Source: an uncultured Coriobacteriaceae bacterium
GTDB taxonomy: Bacteria > Actinomycetota > Coriobacteriia > Coriobacteriales > Atopobiaceae
DNA length: 64,000 nt
Direction: 5' to 3'
Assembly: GCA_902779675.1 (NCBI GenBank)
Contig: CACZCK010000015.1
Coordinates: 1 to 64,000, forward strand
Both the position numbers and the translations under genes were made by a program. Below, piece by piece: positions 16,669 to 24,784 of the stretch. Below the pieces are notes generated by a model. The model was not told the origin of the DNA and searched no databases. It was given only the letters and a program-made list of their open reading frames with translations. The first letter of the stretch is position 1, and the number at the start of each line of letters is the position of its first letter.

Positions 16669-17403
16669 ATGACCCTAGAAGAAGCAATTGAGCTTGCTAA
16701 CCAGGGCAATCTCGAAGTGATGACCACTCTAGCAGGCTACTACTACGACCACAATGAGTACAACGAGGCGAAAGCCTGGTACTGCCGAGCTGCCGAGGGA
16801 GGACTTGTCCAAGCCTTCATTCCTGCCGCATTGCTTACCAGCATGCTCTCACGTGCGACCCGAAAGGTCTCGGGCGGTGACGCGATACGCGACCAGGACG
16901 TAAATGATCTTACCCAGGCGCTGCAGTGGATTGACCGTGCCAAGGCGAATGGCTTGAGCACTGATGCAGACGGAGGCGTCATTCGCGAGCGTGCGCTCTG
17001 CGCATACGCTGCTTCGAAGAAGGACGGCACCTCTATCAGTGCTGAGAAAGCTATCGCATACCTCAAAGAGGGCTACGCGACTACAGATAAGACGCCGGAG
17101 GTGGAAATCTACCTTGCATTCGCCTTGTATGAGGCAGCGCATCTTTCTGCCGCCGACTCAAGCCTCTGCTTCAACCTATTGAGGCGTTGTTGCTCCTACA
17201 CCGAGAAGGACGAGCCGGATGTCAACCTGGGCATCCTGGATGCATATCTCGGGTTCTGCTACCTCGAAGGCAAGGGATGCAATATAGACGACAACGCCGC
17301 CTATGAATGCTTCTTGAAAGCATGTCAGAAGGGCTTTGACTGCTCGGACATCCTTGGGAGCTTCAAGAAGAAGATGTTCGGCGGATACGTGTTTAAGAGG
17401 TAG
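16669..17403 (+). CDS. Sel1/TPR-like repeat protein
   Basis: A 244-residue helical repeat protein. Segments such as AKAWYCRAAEGGLVQA near the start and LGFCYLEGKGCNIDDNAAYECFLKACQKG near the end have the Sel1 pattern (alanine/glycine-spaced short helices). There is no signal peptide, so it should be cytoplasmic. ATG 16669 has AAGGAG at good distance. It opens the island cargo after the Cro-like gene. Sel1 proteins are protein-interaction scaffolds; no specific role can be given. Confidence 0.7.
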   Translation: MTLEEAIELANQGNLEVMTTLAGYYYDHNEYNEAKAWYCRAAEGGLVQAFIPAALLTSMLSRATRKVSGGDAIRDQDVNDLTQALQWIDRAKANGLSTDADGGVIRERALCAYAASKKDGTSISAEKAIAYLKEGYATTDKTPEVEIYLAFALYEAAHLSAADSSLCFNLLRRCCSYTEKDEPDVNLGILDAYLGFCYLEGKGCNIDDNAAYECFLKACQKGFDCSDILGSFKKKMFGGYVFKR

Positions 17404-17408
17404 TAACC

Positions 17409-17582
17409 ATGGCTGTCGAATGCCCGGACTGCAAGGACGTGTCCACATACGCAACTGATGCCTATCGACCCTACTGTAAGCTCGCCAAGACCGAGATCAG
17501 CAGGGGACAGTTCGAGTACTACTGCAAGCGCTATCCAGAGTACAGGGACTGTCCTATACGCCGCGACTATTACGGCCGCTAG
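17409..17582 (+). CDS. Small Cys/Tyr-rich protein, unknown
   Basis: A 57-residue ORF starting 6 bases after the Sel1-like gene. It has five cysteines (C5, C8, C23, C39, C48) and ends in a basic, tyrosine-rich tail (RRDYYGR). The CPDC pair and spaced later cysteines suggest a small zinc-binding protein. The upstream site is weak, but the tight spacing favours coupled translation. Not recognised. Confidence 0.55.
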   Translation: MAVECPDCKDVSTYATDAYRPYCKLAKTEISRGQFEYYCKRYPEYRDCPIRRDYYGR

Positions 17583-17624
17583 CCGACAGACGTACAAGAC
17601 CGAATGGATGTAAGGACAATTATT

Positions 17625-18590
17625 ATGCCTAGGTTCCCACAACCACTCTCACAAAACCCGTTCAATCAATGGAATACTCGCATAGGTGGTGCTGCAGGCA
17701 TAGATCCTAGCGACCTGGTCGGTACCTTGAGCAAGGATGTCGTCGCAATCATGGGACGAGATTACGGCATCGATGTAAGTGCCTCAAAGACCGACATTAC
17801 TGTTGGCGGACTTTTCAATAGCTCAACTTTCCCTGGTGTTGAGTTTTCTTTCAAACAACGTAGATTTGCACGCTATCTAGTCGGCATATCCAAGCAAGCT
17901 GCAATACTCAGTATTGATATCGTGCGTCAAGGCAAATTTGCAAATGATAGGTTTTCAGAAACCGAAGAGATTTATACCAGTGCGCTGCTACAGACCATCG
18001 TTGCCGTTATTGAGGGATGGACCGACTCAGGGCAGGAGAGTCAGACTGTATCAACACATGCGGGTGACGAAGACGATGACAACCTTAAGCAAAAGATTAA
18101 CGAATGTATTGGCGCCCGCGAGTATGAACAAGCCTTGAAATATGCGGATGAATTCGTTGCACGACATCCAAATGAGGCCATTGCATTCTTCTACAGGGGC
18201 AGCGCTCTATCATTTATCGACCTTGAGGCAGCGGTTACTGCATACGAAATTGCCGAGCAGCTTGGAGAAGCTGAGAGGTTTCCCGATCGAATCATCATGA
18301 TGTTTGCGCTTGACAGAGCCGAGTGCCTTTACAAGCTACATCGATACAACGAGGCATTACCGATATACGAGAAGTGGTACCAAGGAGTCAATGATGGCTT
18401 ATATGACTTATCTGATATGCCCTTGATGGTTTACTGCCTTACGCTGCGACGACTTGATGACTATGACAAGGCTGCACAAATTGCAGCTATGCACAGCCCA
18501 GTTGATGGTAGCAACAAACAGATGTTTGATGATCTGCGGAAGGAGATGACAGAGCGTATCTCTCCAGCCGAAAGCGTGTTTAAGCTTTAG
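17625..18590 (+). CDS. Unknown protein: island-specific domain plus TPR-like region
   Basis: A 321-residue protein. Residues 1-130 (from QNPFNQWNTRIGGAAGIDP) match the next gene along most of their length, including the block VGGLFNSSTFPGVEFSF. The second half, after an acidic linker (GDEDDDN), has TPR-like helices (EYEQALKYADEFVARHPNEAIAFFY and the later EALPIYEKWYQ). ATG 17625 has TAAGGA 8 bases upstream. Base composition is richer in AT than in flanking core genes. Function unknown. Confidence 0.65.
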   Translation: MPRFPQPLSQNPFNQWNTRIGGAAGIDPSDLVGTLSKDVVAIMGRDYGIDVSASKTDITVGGLFNSSTFPGVEFSFKQRRFARYLVGISKQAAILSIDIVRQGKFANDRFSETEEIYTSALLQTIVAVIEGWTDSGQESQTVSTHAGDEDDDNLKQKINECIGAREYEQALKYADEFVARHPNEAIAFFYRGSALSFIDLEAAVTAYEIAEQLGEAERFPDRIIMMFALDRAECLYKLHRYNEALPIYEKWYQGVNDGLYDLSDMPLMVYCLTLRRLDDYDKAAQIAAMHSPVDGSNKQMFDDLRKEMTERISPAESVFKL

Positions 18591-18701
18591 CGCTTCATTT
18601 TGTCGCCTATCTTGTCGGCGGTTCCCGATCTTCCCGATATGCCGCAAGTGCTGCGAACGGTAATGAAAAAAGTAGCATGAGTATACGAAAGGATTAAAGC
18701 T

Positions 18702-19187
18702 ATGCCCAAGTACTCAAAACCGCTTGCCCAGAATCCATTCCATCAGTGGGGCACCCGCATCGGTGGGGCAGCTGGAATTGATCCCAAAGATCTGGCAGAC
18801 AAGCTTGCCGAAGAGGTCAAGGACGTCATGAGCAATAACTTTGGTATCGACGTCAACGCGACCAAGACTGATGTCACCGTCGGTGGCCTCTTCAATAGCA
18901 CGACCTTCCCTGGCGTTTCCTTCACTTTTAAGGGCCACACTGACTGGGCCGGATACCTCGTCGGTATCAACAAGAAGGCGGCAATCATCACCGTCGATGT
19001 CGTGCAACAGGGGTCTCCCTCTAAGGCCGTCCAGCGCATGAACGAAGCGGAGAGCAAAGGTGCGTTTTCGTTTACCGGGGCGCTCCAGCGCGCTATGACT
19101 GATCAGGATGCCGTGGAAACCGAGCGCATGTACTACGGAACGCTGCTCCAAGTTATCACTGAGGTCGTGAACGGCTGGATGGAGTAA
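18702..19187 (+). CDS. Unknown protein, paralogue of the preceding N-terminal domain
   Basis: A 161-residue single-domain protein that aligns with the first 130 residues of the preceding gene (QNPFHQWGTRIGGAAGIDP, then VGGLFNSTTFPGVSFTF). It lacks the TPR region but has a short extra segment (GAFSFTGALQRAMTDQDAV). AGGA precedes ATG 18702. It lies directly before the first Cys-rich peptide gene, so it may belong to the peptide cluster, for example as partner, immunity or carrier. Unrecognised. Confidence 0.65.
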   Translation: MPKYSKPLAQNPFHQWGTRIGGAAGIDPKDLADKLAEEVKDVMSNNFGIDVNATKTDVTVGGLFNSTTFPGVSFTFKGHTDWAGYLVGINKKAAIITVDVVQQGSPSKAVQRMNEAESKGAFSFTGALQRAMTDQDAVETERMYYGTLLQVITEVVNGWME

Positions 19188-19278
19188 CCAGGTTCATGAC
19201 CAATAGACGGGGAACTACTCACAGCGGAATTGATTGCAGTGGGTAGTGATAGTTAGCTATACGAGGAAAGGAAAGAAA

Positions 19279-19455
19279 ATGCCGTTCGTTATCGAAAAGC
19301 AGCAGCTCAACGCTTTGAGCGCTACCGTATCCGACGTCCATACCAACGCCGTCGTCGCCATGGGCGAGTGTCCTGGCGGTCGCTGTGGGAATAACTGCAG
19401 CGGAACCTGCGCCTGGTCGCCGTGCACCAACCTTTGTGCCGCAACAAGTCATTAG
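19279..19455 (+). CDS. Putative RiPP precursor peptide A (six Cys)
   Basis: A 58-residue peptide with a leader-like cysteine-free first half (residues 1-30) and a C-terminal core of six cysteines, C31, C36, C40, C44, C49 and C53, spaced x4, x3, x3, x4, x3, with Gly, Ser and Asn between. This is the build of thioether-forming sactipeptide, ranthipeptide or CXXX-repeat precursors. It lies 15 bases before a SPASM radical SAM gene. ATG 19279 follows AGGAAAGG; an ATG at 19234 has no such site. Product class unknown. Confidence 0.75.
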   Translation: MPFVIEKQQLNALSATVSDVHTNAVVAMGECPGGRCGNNCSGTCAWSPCTNLCAATSH

Positions 19456-19470
19456 CGTTAGGGGCCCAGC

Positions 19471-20607
19471 TTGCAGGAGGCAAAGATCCAGAGGAATCCG
19501 GGGAGCATCACGCTGACCCTCACGGACGCCTGTAACCTCAGGTGCTCGTACTGCTACGAACACCACAAGTCGACTAACAGGATGTCCTTCGAGACCGCGA
19601 GGGACATCCTCGACAGGGAGCTTGTCAATACTGATATGGAGTCGCTTACGATCGACTTCTTCGGAGGCGAACCCTTCCTCGAGTTCCCGACCATGAAGAG
19701 GATTTGCGAGTATGTCTGGTCGAGGGACTGGGACGTTGAGTACAAGTTCTTCGTGTCCACAAACGGTACACTCGTACACGGTGAGGTCCGAGATTGGCTC
19801 GCCGGGCACAGGGAGAGCTTCTGGGTCGGCCTCTCCTACGACGGGACGCCCGCGATGAACAACCTGAACCGCGACCGCAGCTCCGACGAGATTGACCTGC
19901 CCTTCTTCGCGAGCAACTGGCCAACCCAAGGCATCAAGATGACCGTCTCCAGAGAGACGCTGCCCAACCTTGCCGAGGGAGTCCGCTTCCTGCACGAGCA
20001 GGGCTTCTCGGTCAATTGCAACCTTGCGTACGGACCCGACTGGGATTCGGGGCATTGGAATGATGTTTTGCAGTCCCAACTCATGGAACTCATTGACTTT
20101 TACGTCGAGAACCCGCACATAAAGCCCTGCTCGATGCTGAGCATGGAGATTCCCTACGTGGCGGTGGCTGACCGGCTCGAGTATACGAAGTGGTGCGGTG
20201 CCGGCACGAACATGAAGGTCTACTCGCCGGACGGAACTTGCTATCCATGCCACTTCTTCGAGCCTATGGCAGTGGGCAAAGAGATGGCGGAGCGCTCCCT
20301 AACAATCGACTTCGCTAATGCCGCCCAGCTGAAAGACCGGGATTGCGATGGCTGCATACTCATGCCAATATGCCCGACTTGCTATGGCAGCAACTTCGCC
20401 GCTACGGGGGACATAACCAAGAAGGACAGGGACCTGTGCGCCCTCACAAAAACGATGGCGATGGCGAACAGCTACCTGTGGTACCGGCTGCTTGATAGGT
20501 ACGACGACGATGAGTTGGGAATCAATCGTGAGCGACGCAAGCTACTCACGGACGGAATTGTAGCTATTCAAGACGGGTTCACAAATGATTTCAAGACTCT
20601 TGGATAG
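19471..20607 (+). CDS. Radical SAM/SPASM peptide maturase 1
   Basis: A 378-residue radical SAM enzyme. C21-x3-C25-x2-C28 (CNLRCSYC) binds the SAM cluster, FFGGEPFLE is the SAM-binding GGE motif, and the C-terminal half has SPASM-type cysteines (WCGAG, CYPCHFF, CDGC, CPTC, a final DLC) for auxiliary clusters. Such enzymes form thioether or carbon-carbon crosslinks in peptides. The start is uncertain: TTG 19471 is the only canonical one, but a strong AGGAGG sits inside the frame at 19475-19480, ahead of an ATC codon. Its substrate is probably peptide A just upstream. Confidence 0.88.
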   Translation: MQEAKIQRNPGSITLTLTDACNLRCSYCYEHHKSTNRMSFETARDILDRELVNTDMESLTIDFFGGEPFLEFPTMKRICEYVWSRDWDVEYKFFVSTNGTLVHGEVRDWLAGHRESFWVGLSYDGTPAMNNLNRDRSSDEIDLPFFASNWPTQGIKMTVSRETLPNLAEGVRFLHEQGFSVNCNLAYGPDWDSGHWNDVLQSQLMELIDFYVENPHIKPCSMLSMEIPYVAVADRLEYTKWCGAGTNMKVYSPDGTCYPCHFFEPMAVGKEMAERSLTIDFANAAQLKDRDCDGCILMPICPTCYGSNFAATGDITKKDRDLCALTKTMAMANSYLWYRLLDRYDDDELGINRERRKLLTDGIVAIQDGFTNDFKTLG

Positions 20608-20653
20608 TTCGGGATTAGCACATTGGAAACGGTAAGAGAGAAGGAGAAGGACT

Positions 20654-20797
20654 ATGGCAGTCATGGAATTCATTCGCTGCGGCAACTGCAACGGCACTGG
20701 CGTCGTCAAGCGACAGGACAACGGACAGGCAATTACCTGCCCACGTTGCATGGGCAGCGGCAAGATCAAGAACCCCGGTTACAGCCCCAAGCGCTAG
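20654..20797 (+). CDS. Small double CxxCxGxG zinc-finger protein
   Basis: A 47-residue ORF with two DnaJ-type motifs, CGNCNGTG (C9, C12) and CPRCMGSG (C29, C32), which together would bind one zinc. A strong GAGAAGGAG site precedes ATG 20654. It lies between the two radical SAM genes. It may be a small chaperone-like adaptor for the peptides, or itself a modified peptide; the sequence does not decide. Confidence 0.7.
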   Translation: MAVMEFIRCGNCNGTGVVKRQDNGQAITCPRCMGSGKIKNPGYSPKR

Positions 20798-20818
20798 TCG
20801 GTCTGAGAGGAGGACGAC

Positions 20819-20950
20819 ATGAAGGTTGTGTTCGAGGGCAAGAAGGCAGGCAAGACCAACGGGATCGGCGAGACTGGCTGCGGCTGCGCATGCCACCCGT
20901 CAATCGGTGCCATCGGCAACAACAAGCCTGCCACGCAGGTCAAGTGGTAA
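20819..20950 (+). CDS. Putative RiPP precursor peptide B (CGCACH core)
   Basis: A 43-residue peptide with strong GAGGAGG before ATG 20819. The first 20 residues are charged and cysteine-free; then comes GCGCACH with C21, C23 and C25, and a polar tail ending in tryptophan. A radical SAM enzyme with an N-terminal recognition-like region follows 48 bases later. Close-spaced C-x-C-x-C could be a crosslinking core or a metal site. Known family not recognised. Confidence 0.65.
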   Translation: MKVVFEGKKAGKTNGIGETGCGCACHPSIGAIGNNKPATQVKW

Positions 20951-20957
20951 CGGACTA

Positions 20958-20989
20958 CGGCGTCTGCGCTGCTTGCGGCGCGGACGCCG
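20958..20989 (+). promoter_or_regulatory. Hairpin occupying the translation start region of maturase 2
   Basis: CGGCGTC (20958-20964) pairs with GACGCCG (20983-20989), continued inward by GCGC/GCGC with single mismatched bases. It ends 9 bases before the ATG of the second radical SAM gene, where no Shine-Dalgarno is present, so it may lower or regulate maturase translation relative to peptide B. Confidence 0.6.
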
Positions 20990-20998
20990 CTGCTCGAC

Positions 20999-22360
20999 AT
21001 GTTTAAGGTCTTTGCAAGCAGGCTCGGGAAGAAGTACCTTTACGAGTCGACGACGAACAACATATTCGAGGCTGATGACGAAAGCCTCGCGACGCTCGAT
21101 GCTTCGGAGGGCGAAACCCCGCTTTTGCGAAGGCTTGGCGACGACTTCTATTCTCAGTTCTTCGCGGGCGCGGAAAATGCGAAGCTCTCCTCGCTGCGAG
21201 ATGATATGTTGCCTGACGAGGGCTCAAGCCCGGAGATTCTCGTGCTAGAGCTCACGCAACAATGCAACTTCCGTTGCGAGTACTGCATCTACTCTGGGAA
21301 TTACCTCTTCGAGCGCACCCATAACGATATACGCATGAACGAGGACGACATAGAGCGTATCTGTGACGAGTTCTTCGGAAGCGAGCGGCATCCCGACTAC
21401 GTGAGCTTCTACGGTGGCGAGCCGTTGCTCGGCTTCGAGCTCATAAGGAGACTTTGCGACAATCTGGATGCGAGTGGCATCAGGCCGAAATACTCAATAA
21501 CCACGAATGGATCCCTACTCCTGCGCGATGGCGTCTTGCCATTCCTGATTGAGCACGACTTCCACATCAACATGAGCTATGACGGCCTGAATCACGACCG
21601 CTACCGACTCATGACGAGTGGGGCGGCCACGTCAGGCGTCGTGATGAAGGCTCTTGAAACCATCGCGGGTGTAGACGAAGACTTCTTCGCGAGCAATGTG
21701 ACCATTTCGGCTACGCTTGCTCCGCCCTACCTACTGCTGGATAACTACCACCACTTCTCCCAACACAGGCTCCTCTCTAGGCTTGGCGTGTCGGTGAACC
21801 TCGTCAACGAGGGCGATAACTCCTTCATGGATGGGTTCGATCTCAGCGAGGAGCGGGACATGCTCGCGAAGGATGTGAGGTGCCTCGCCGATGAGTACAT
21901 CAGCTGCGAAGGGCCCGTGCCAAAGTTCCTCGTCTCCCTCTTCGCAAACAGCGCTCTCAGGATTGACGACCGTGAGATGGGCTTGCAGTCGCATGCCTAC
22001 CCACCCGGACAGTGCGATGTCGGGAGTCACAGGCTCTTTGTCACTGCCACAGGCGAAAAGTACACCTGCGAGCGAGTGGGCAACTACGGCTGCCTGGGAC
22101 ATCTAGGTGAGGACGAGAAAGACATCGCGGCATACGAGCGCGTCATCGGCGACATGAGCGACTACTTCGACAGGCACTGCCGACGGTGCCACCTCGTTCG
22201 CGTCTGTGACATGTGCTGCTCCGCCCTCAGGCGGGGCTCCACTCTCAAGGACGACGAGCTTGCCAGCCAAGAGTGCGAGGACAGGAGAAGGTGGTACGAC
22301 ATGATCTTCTACGTCTTCCTGAGCAGGAAGGAGCTCGGTAAAGGGATGTTCGGAGATTAA
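20999..22360 (+). CDS. Radical SAM/SPASM peptide maturase 2
   Basis: A 453-residue enzyme with an extra N-terminal region of about 80 residues before the radical SAM core, as in maturases that recognise a precursor leader. C89-x3-C93-x2-C96 (CNFRCEYC) binds the catalytic cluster; SFYGGEPLLGF is the GGE motif; the C-terminal SPASM-type region has CDVG, YTCERVGNYGC, CRRCHLVRVCDMCC and a last cysteine. Only about the radical SAM core is shared with maturase 1, so they are not recent duplicates. The ATG lacks a ribosome binding site and follows a hairpin. Peptide B is the likeliest substrate by position. Confidence 0.88.
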   Translation: MFKVFASRLGKKYLYESTTNNIFEADDESLATLDASEGETPLLRRLGDDFYSQFFAGAENAKLSSLRDDMLPDEGSSPEILVLELTQQCNFRCEYCIYSGNYLFERTHNDIRMNEDDIERICDEFFGSERHPDYVSFYGGEPLLGFELIRRLCDNLDASGIRPKYSITTNGSLLLRDGVLPFLIEHDFHINMSYDGLNHDRYRLMTSGAATSGVVMKALETIAGVDEDFFASNVTISATLAPPYLLLDNYHHFSQHRLLSRLGVSVNLVNEGDNSFMDGFDLSEERDMLAKDVRCLADEYISCEGPVPKFLVSLFANSALRIDDREMGLQSHAYPPGQCDVGSHRLFVTATGEKYTCERVGNYGCLGHLGEDEKDIAAYERVIGDMSDYFDRHCRRCHLVRVCDMCCSALRRGSTLKDDELASQECEDRRRWYDMIFYVFLSRKELGKGMFGD

Positions 22361-22419
22361 TACTGCAACATTGGCTTTAGCGGGACAACACATGGATATT
22401 CGAGATAAGGAGCCAGGAA

Positions 22420-22872
22420 GTGGAGTTTGACTTTGAAAGAGAGCGTGAGGAACGCAAGCGCAAACGCGTCGCAGACCTTTGCGCCGCGCTCACCTCTCGA
22501 GGCGTGCCCAACATGACGTACAACGACAAACCCGGAAAGATACTCGTCAACTTCGGCCAGTCTGAGGGCGGACCTTTCAACGGGCTGGTGCCATGCTGGA
22601 TTGACCCGACCGACACCGTCGTGACGTTCGACGTCGGTGGATCGGACAACCTCTTCGTGCCCGAGTGGCAACGCCCACAGGCACTGGAGGCCATGAACCG
22701 CTCCAACGGAGAGGACTGGTGGTCGAGCACCTGCATCAACCGGTACGGAAAGATAGTCGTCCATGCCGGCATCTCGCTTGATGACGAGACGCTTGCGGAC
22801 GGCGCCTTCTTCGTGATGAGAGACCTTTGGATGGGGCTTGCAAACCGCTACGCCTCGTACGTAGGAAGATAG
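22420..22872 (+). CDS. Unknown acidic protein, possibly YbjN-like
   Basis: A 150-residue protein from GTG 22420, with AAGGAG 7 bases upstream. It begins with a charged helix (FEREREERKRKR), then a mixed alpha/beta region ending in a helical FFVMRDLWMGLANRYASYV. The layout recalls YbjN/type III chaperone-like folds, but similarity is too slight to name it. It follows maturase 2 by 60 bases and precedes another unknown of similar plan, so both may serve the peptide system. Confidence 0.6.
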   Translation: MEFDFEREREERKRKRVADLCAALTSRGVPNMTYNDKPGKILVNFGQSEGGPFNGLVPCWIDPTDTVVTFDVGGSDNLFVPEWQRPQALEAMNRSNGEDWWSSTCINRYGKIVVHAGISLDDETLADGAFFVMRDLWMGLANRYASYVGR

Positions 22873-22885
22873 TAGGTGAGCTGGC

Positions 22886-23476
22886 ATGAGAGACCCACAG
22901 CACGATGCATCTTGGCTGCAGAACGGCATCATGGAAAACAGAGATGCAAAGATTAGCTATGCTGCCACGAGAACAAATGAGCGGAAGCGTGTACCTTTGA
23001 GCTACGGCGCTCCCGGGATACGGGTCACCGAGACCGATGAACGTGATGGCCTCACCATCTGGATCGACTGCGACACGCGCCAACAGCTGTTCCCGAAGAA
23101 CATTAACGGGAGCCTCACCATTTCGGCATGGTTCACCCCGTATCAGGAGGCTGGCTCTGACGTGATGACGCTCTGGACCCAGGATCTTGCAAAGGTTGGC
23201 CCGAGAAGTCGCCCTATACTTATGCAGCGTCTTTCGGAGCGGCTTGTCACCTACAATCCACTGGGAATCAAATGGTACGTTGGCGACGAAGGTACGGTGA
23301 GCCTTGGAACTCACGACCTGGTATGTCAGTCAGAGTACACGAACAGGATTACAGAGGGACGCTTCTGGGGGTTCCTGAACTTCGTCGACATGATATGGCC
23401 TGACATTGAATCGCTCGTAACTAGGGAACCTCTCGAAGAGGTCGTACCGGACTTTCCCGACCTTACTACGGAGTAG
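22886..23476 (+). CDS. Unknown 196-residue protein
   Basis: Starts 14 bases after the preceding gene at ATG 22886 with a GGTGAG-like site. A charged N-terminal 60 residues precede an alpha/beta region containing GTHDLVCQSEYTNRI and an aromatic stretch RFWGFLNFVDMIWPDI. No signal peptide or membrane span. General similarity of plan to its upstream neighbour suggests a related fold. Not recognised. Confidence 0.6.
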   Translation: MRDPQHDASWLQNGIMENRDAKISYAATRTNERKRVPLSYGAPGIRVTETDERDGLTIWIDCDTRQQLFPKNINGSLTISAWFTPYQEAGSDVMTLWTQDLAKVGPRSRPILMQRLSERLVTYNPLGIKWYVGDEGTVSLGTHDLVCQSEYTNRITEGRFWGFLNFVDMIWPDIESLVTREPLEEVVPDFPDLTTE

Positions 23477-23557
23477 AGCAGCAGGAAGAATTGACACTTC
23501 ACGCGCGTCAGTACCTCTGTCGCGCGTGGAAGCTTGAAGAGGTTGGTGACAGCAGGT

Positions 23558-24634
23558 ATGAATGAATTGGAGCCTTACGGTGCGACGTCTCACGGCACTA
23601 GCCACCAAGACGATAGAGACGACCTGCTCGAATACCTCAAAACGGCACGTGATCTCGAAGTCGGCCTTCTTGAGCTTGAGAAGATGGCGGAGCACCAACG
23701 TGGGCAGGTAGACGTACTTGGCAGGAAACAGTATCCGAGCTTTGACCCACCGCACAAGAACATAGCGGACGAGCGAAATCGCGCGAATGCGGGCGCGAGA
23801 TCTGCTGGCAGCACCATTGGCGGCATTTGCGGCCTTCTCTATGCAATTTTTGACGGATGGCATATGGTGTCAGACAGTAACAACCCTTTCTCCCTCGTCG
23901 GCAACTTCTTCGTTTTCGTGATTGCCGCAGGAATAGTTGTGGCCATTGGTGCCGGTATCGGCACCCTCGTTGCAGCGGCGACCAGTTCTTCCAAGAACCA
24001 AAAGGTGAGTGACGAAAAGGAGCGCGAGAACGATGCCGCCCGCGAGAAGTGGCTTGAGGAGACCCAGCGAATGCGTGCCCGTGATGCGGAAGCGATAAGG
24101 GATTTCAAGCAGAACCTTGCCGTGCTCACCGAAGCCGGGGACTACTTTCGCCAGATACTCGATGAGCACTACAATGGTGGTCCTGTGTACTACAAGTATC
24201 AGACTCTTCCCGCCGTGTGCCAGCTCTACGAGTACTTCGACTCGGGACGGTTCACTACACTTGGCGACGCCTACAACCAGTACGAGCTCGAGGTGAGACT
24301 TGACCGGCTTATTGACAATTCGGAACGGGCCCTCGCCCTACTCAACGATATTAGAGACAACCAGCGGCTCCTCTATGATGCCCTTGTCGATGTCCGAGCG
24401 AGCATTAGCGCCGTGAATCAAAAACTTGACGTGTGTATAGCCAATCTCGATCGCGTGACATACGCGTCAGAGGTGACTGCCGTCTGTTCGAGGCAGACGG
24501 CACTTGCGACCACGCTTCTTTCACAGGTCGTCTACTACAAGAACTACCATAACCTGCCGCTGTTCACACGAGGATTAGAGGCTGCACTCGCTGCCTATGA
24601 TGCTCGGCTTTCCATGCGGAGAGAAGAACGTTAA
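23558..24634 (+). CDS. Unknown membrane protein with coiled coil
   Basis: A 358-residue protein from ATG 23558 (a TTG at 23534 and a GTG between are alternatives). After a soluble, acidic first 80 residues come two hydrophobic spans, roughly 84-104 (GGICGLLYAIF) and 113-139 (FFVFVIAAGIVVAIGAGIG), then a long charged helix (SDEKERENDAAREKWLEE) and a helical C-terminus. It could anchor the island system to the membrane, as an exporter partner or immunity protein would, but no ABC transporter or peptidase lies nearby. Not recognised. Confidence 0.6.
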   Translation: MNELEPYGATSHGTSHQDDRDDLLEYLKTARDLEVGLLELEKMAEHQRGQVDVLGRKQYPSFDPPHKNIADERNRANAGARSAGSTIGGICGLLYAIFDGWHMVSDSNNPFSLVGNFFVFVIAAGIVVAIGAGIGTLVAAATSSSKNQKVSDEKERENDAAREKWLEETQRMRARDAEAIRDFKQNLAVLTEAGDYFRQILDEHYNGGPVYYKYQTLPAVCQLYEYFDSGRFTTLGDAYNQYELEVRLDRLIDNSERALALLNDIRDNQRLLYDALVDVRASISAVNQKLDVCIANLDRVTYASEVTAVCSRQTALATTLLSQVVYYKNYHNLPLFTRGLEAALAAYDARLSMRREER

Positions 24635-24784
24635 GACAACAACCCTTTGCAATACTTCAAATGTCACGGTGTTTGCGGAGTATCTGACAGGTATCAAGAT
24701 CGGTGTTGCTACTCTTGGCGGTATCGGAATAGCTACAAAGACCTCTCCTTGCTGGAATCGGACCGACATAAACATGGGAACGCC

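Noticed and set aside
20623..21248. Longer alternative frames overlapping the mini-genes between the radical SAM genes
   Set aside because: They lack ribosome binding sites and overlap two small ORFs that have strong ones and meaningful Cys motifs.
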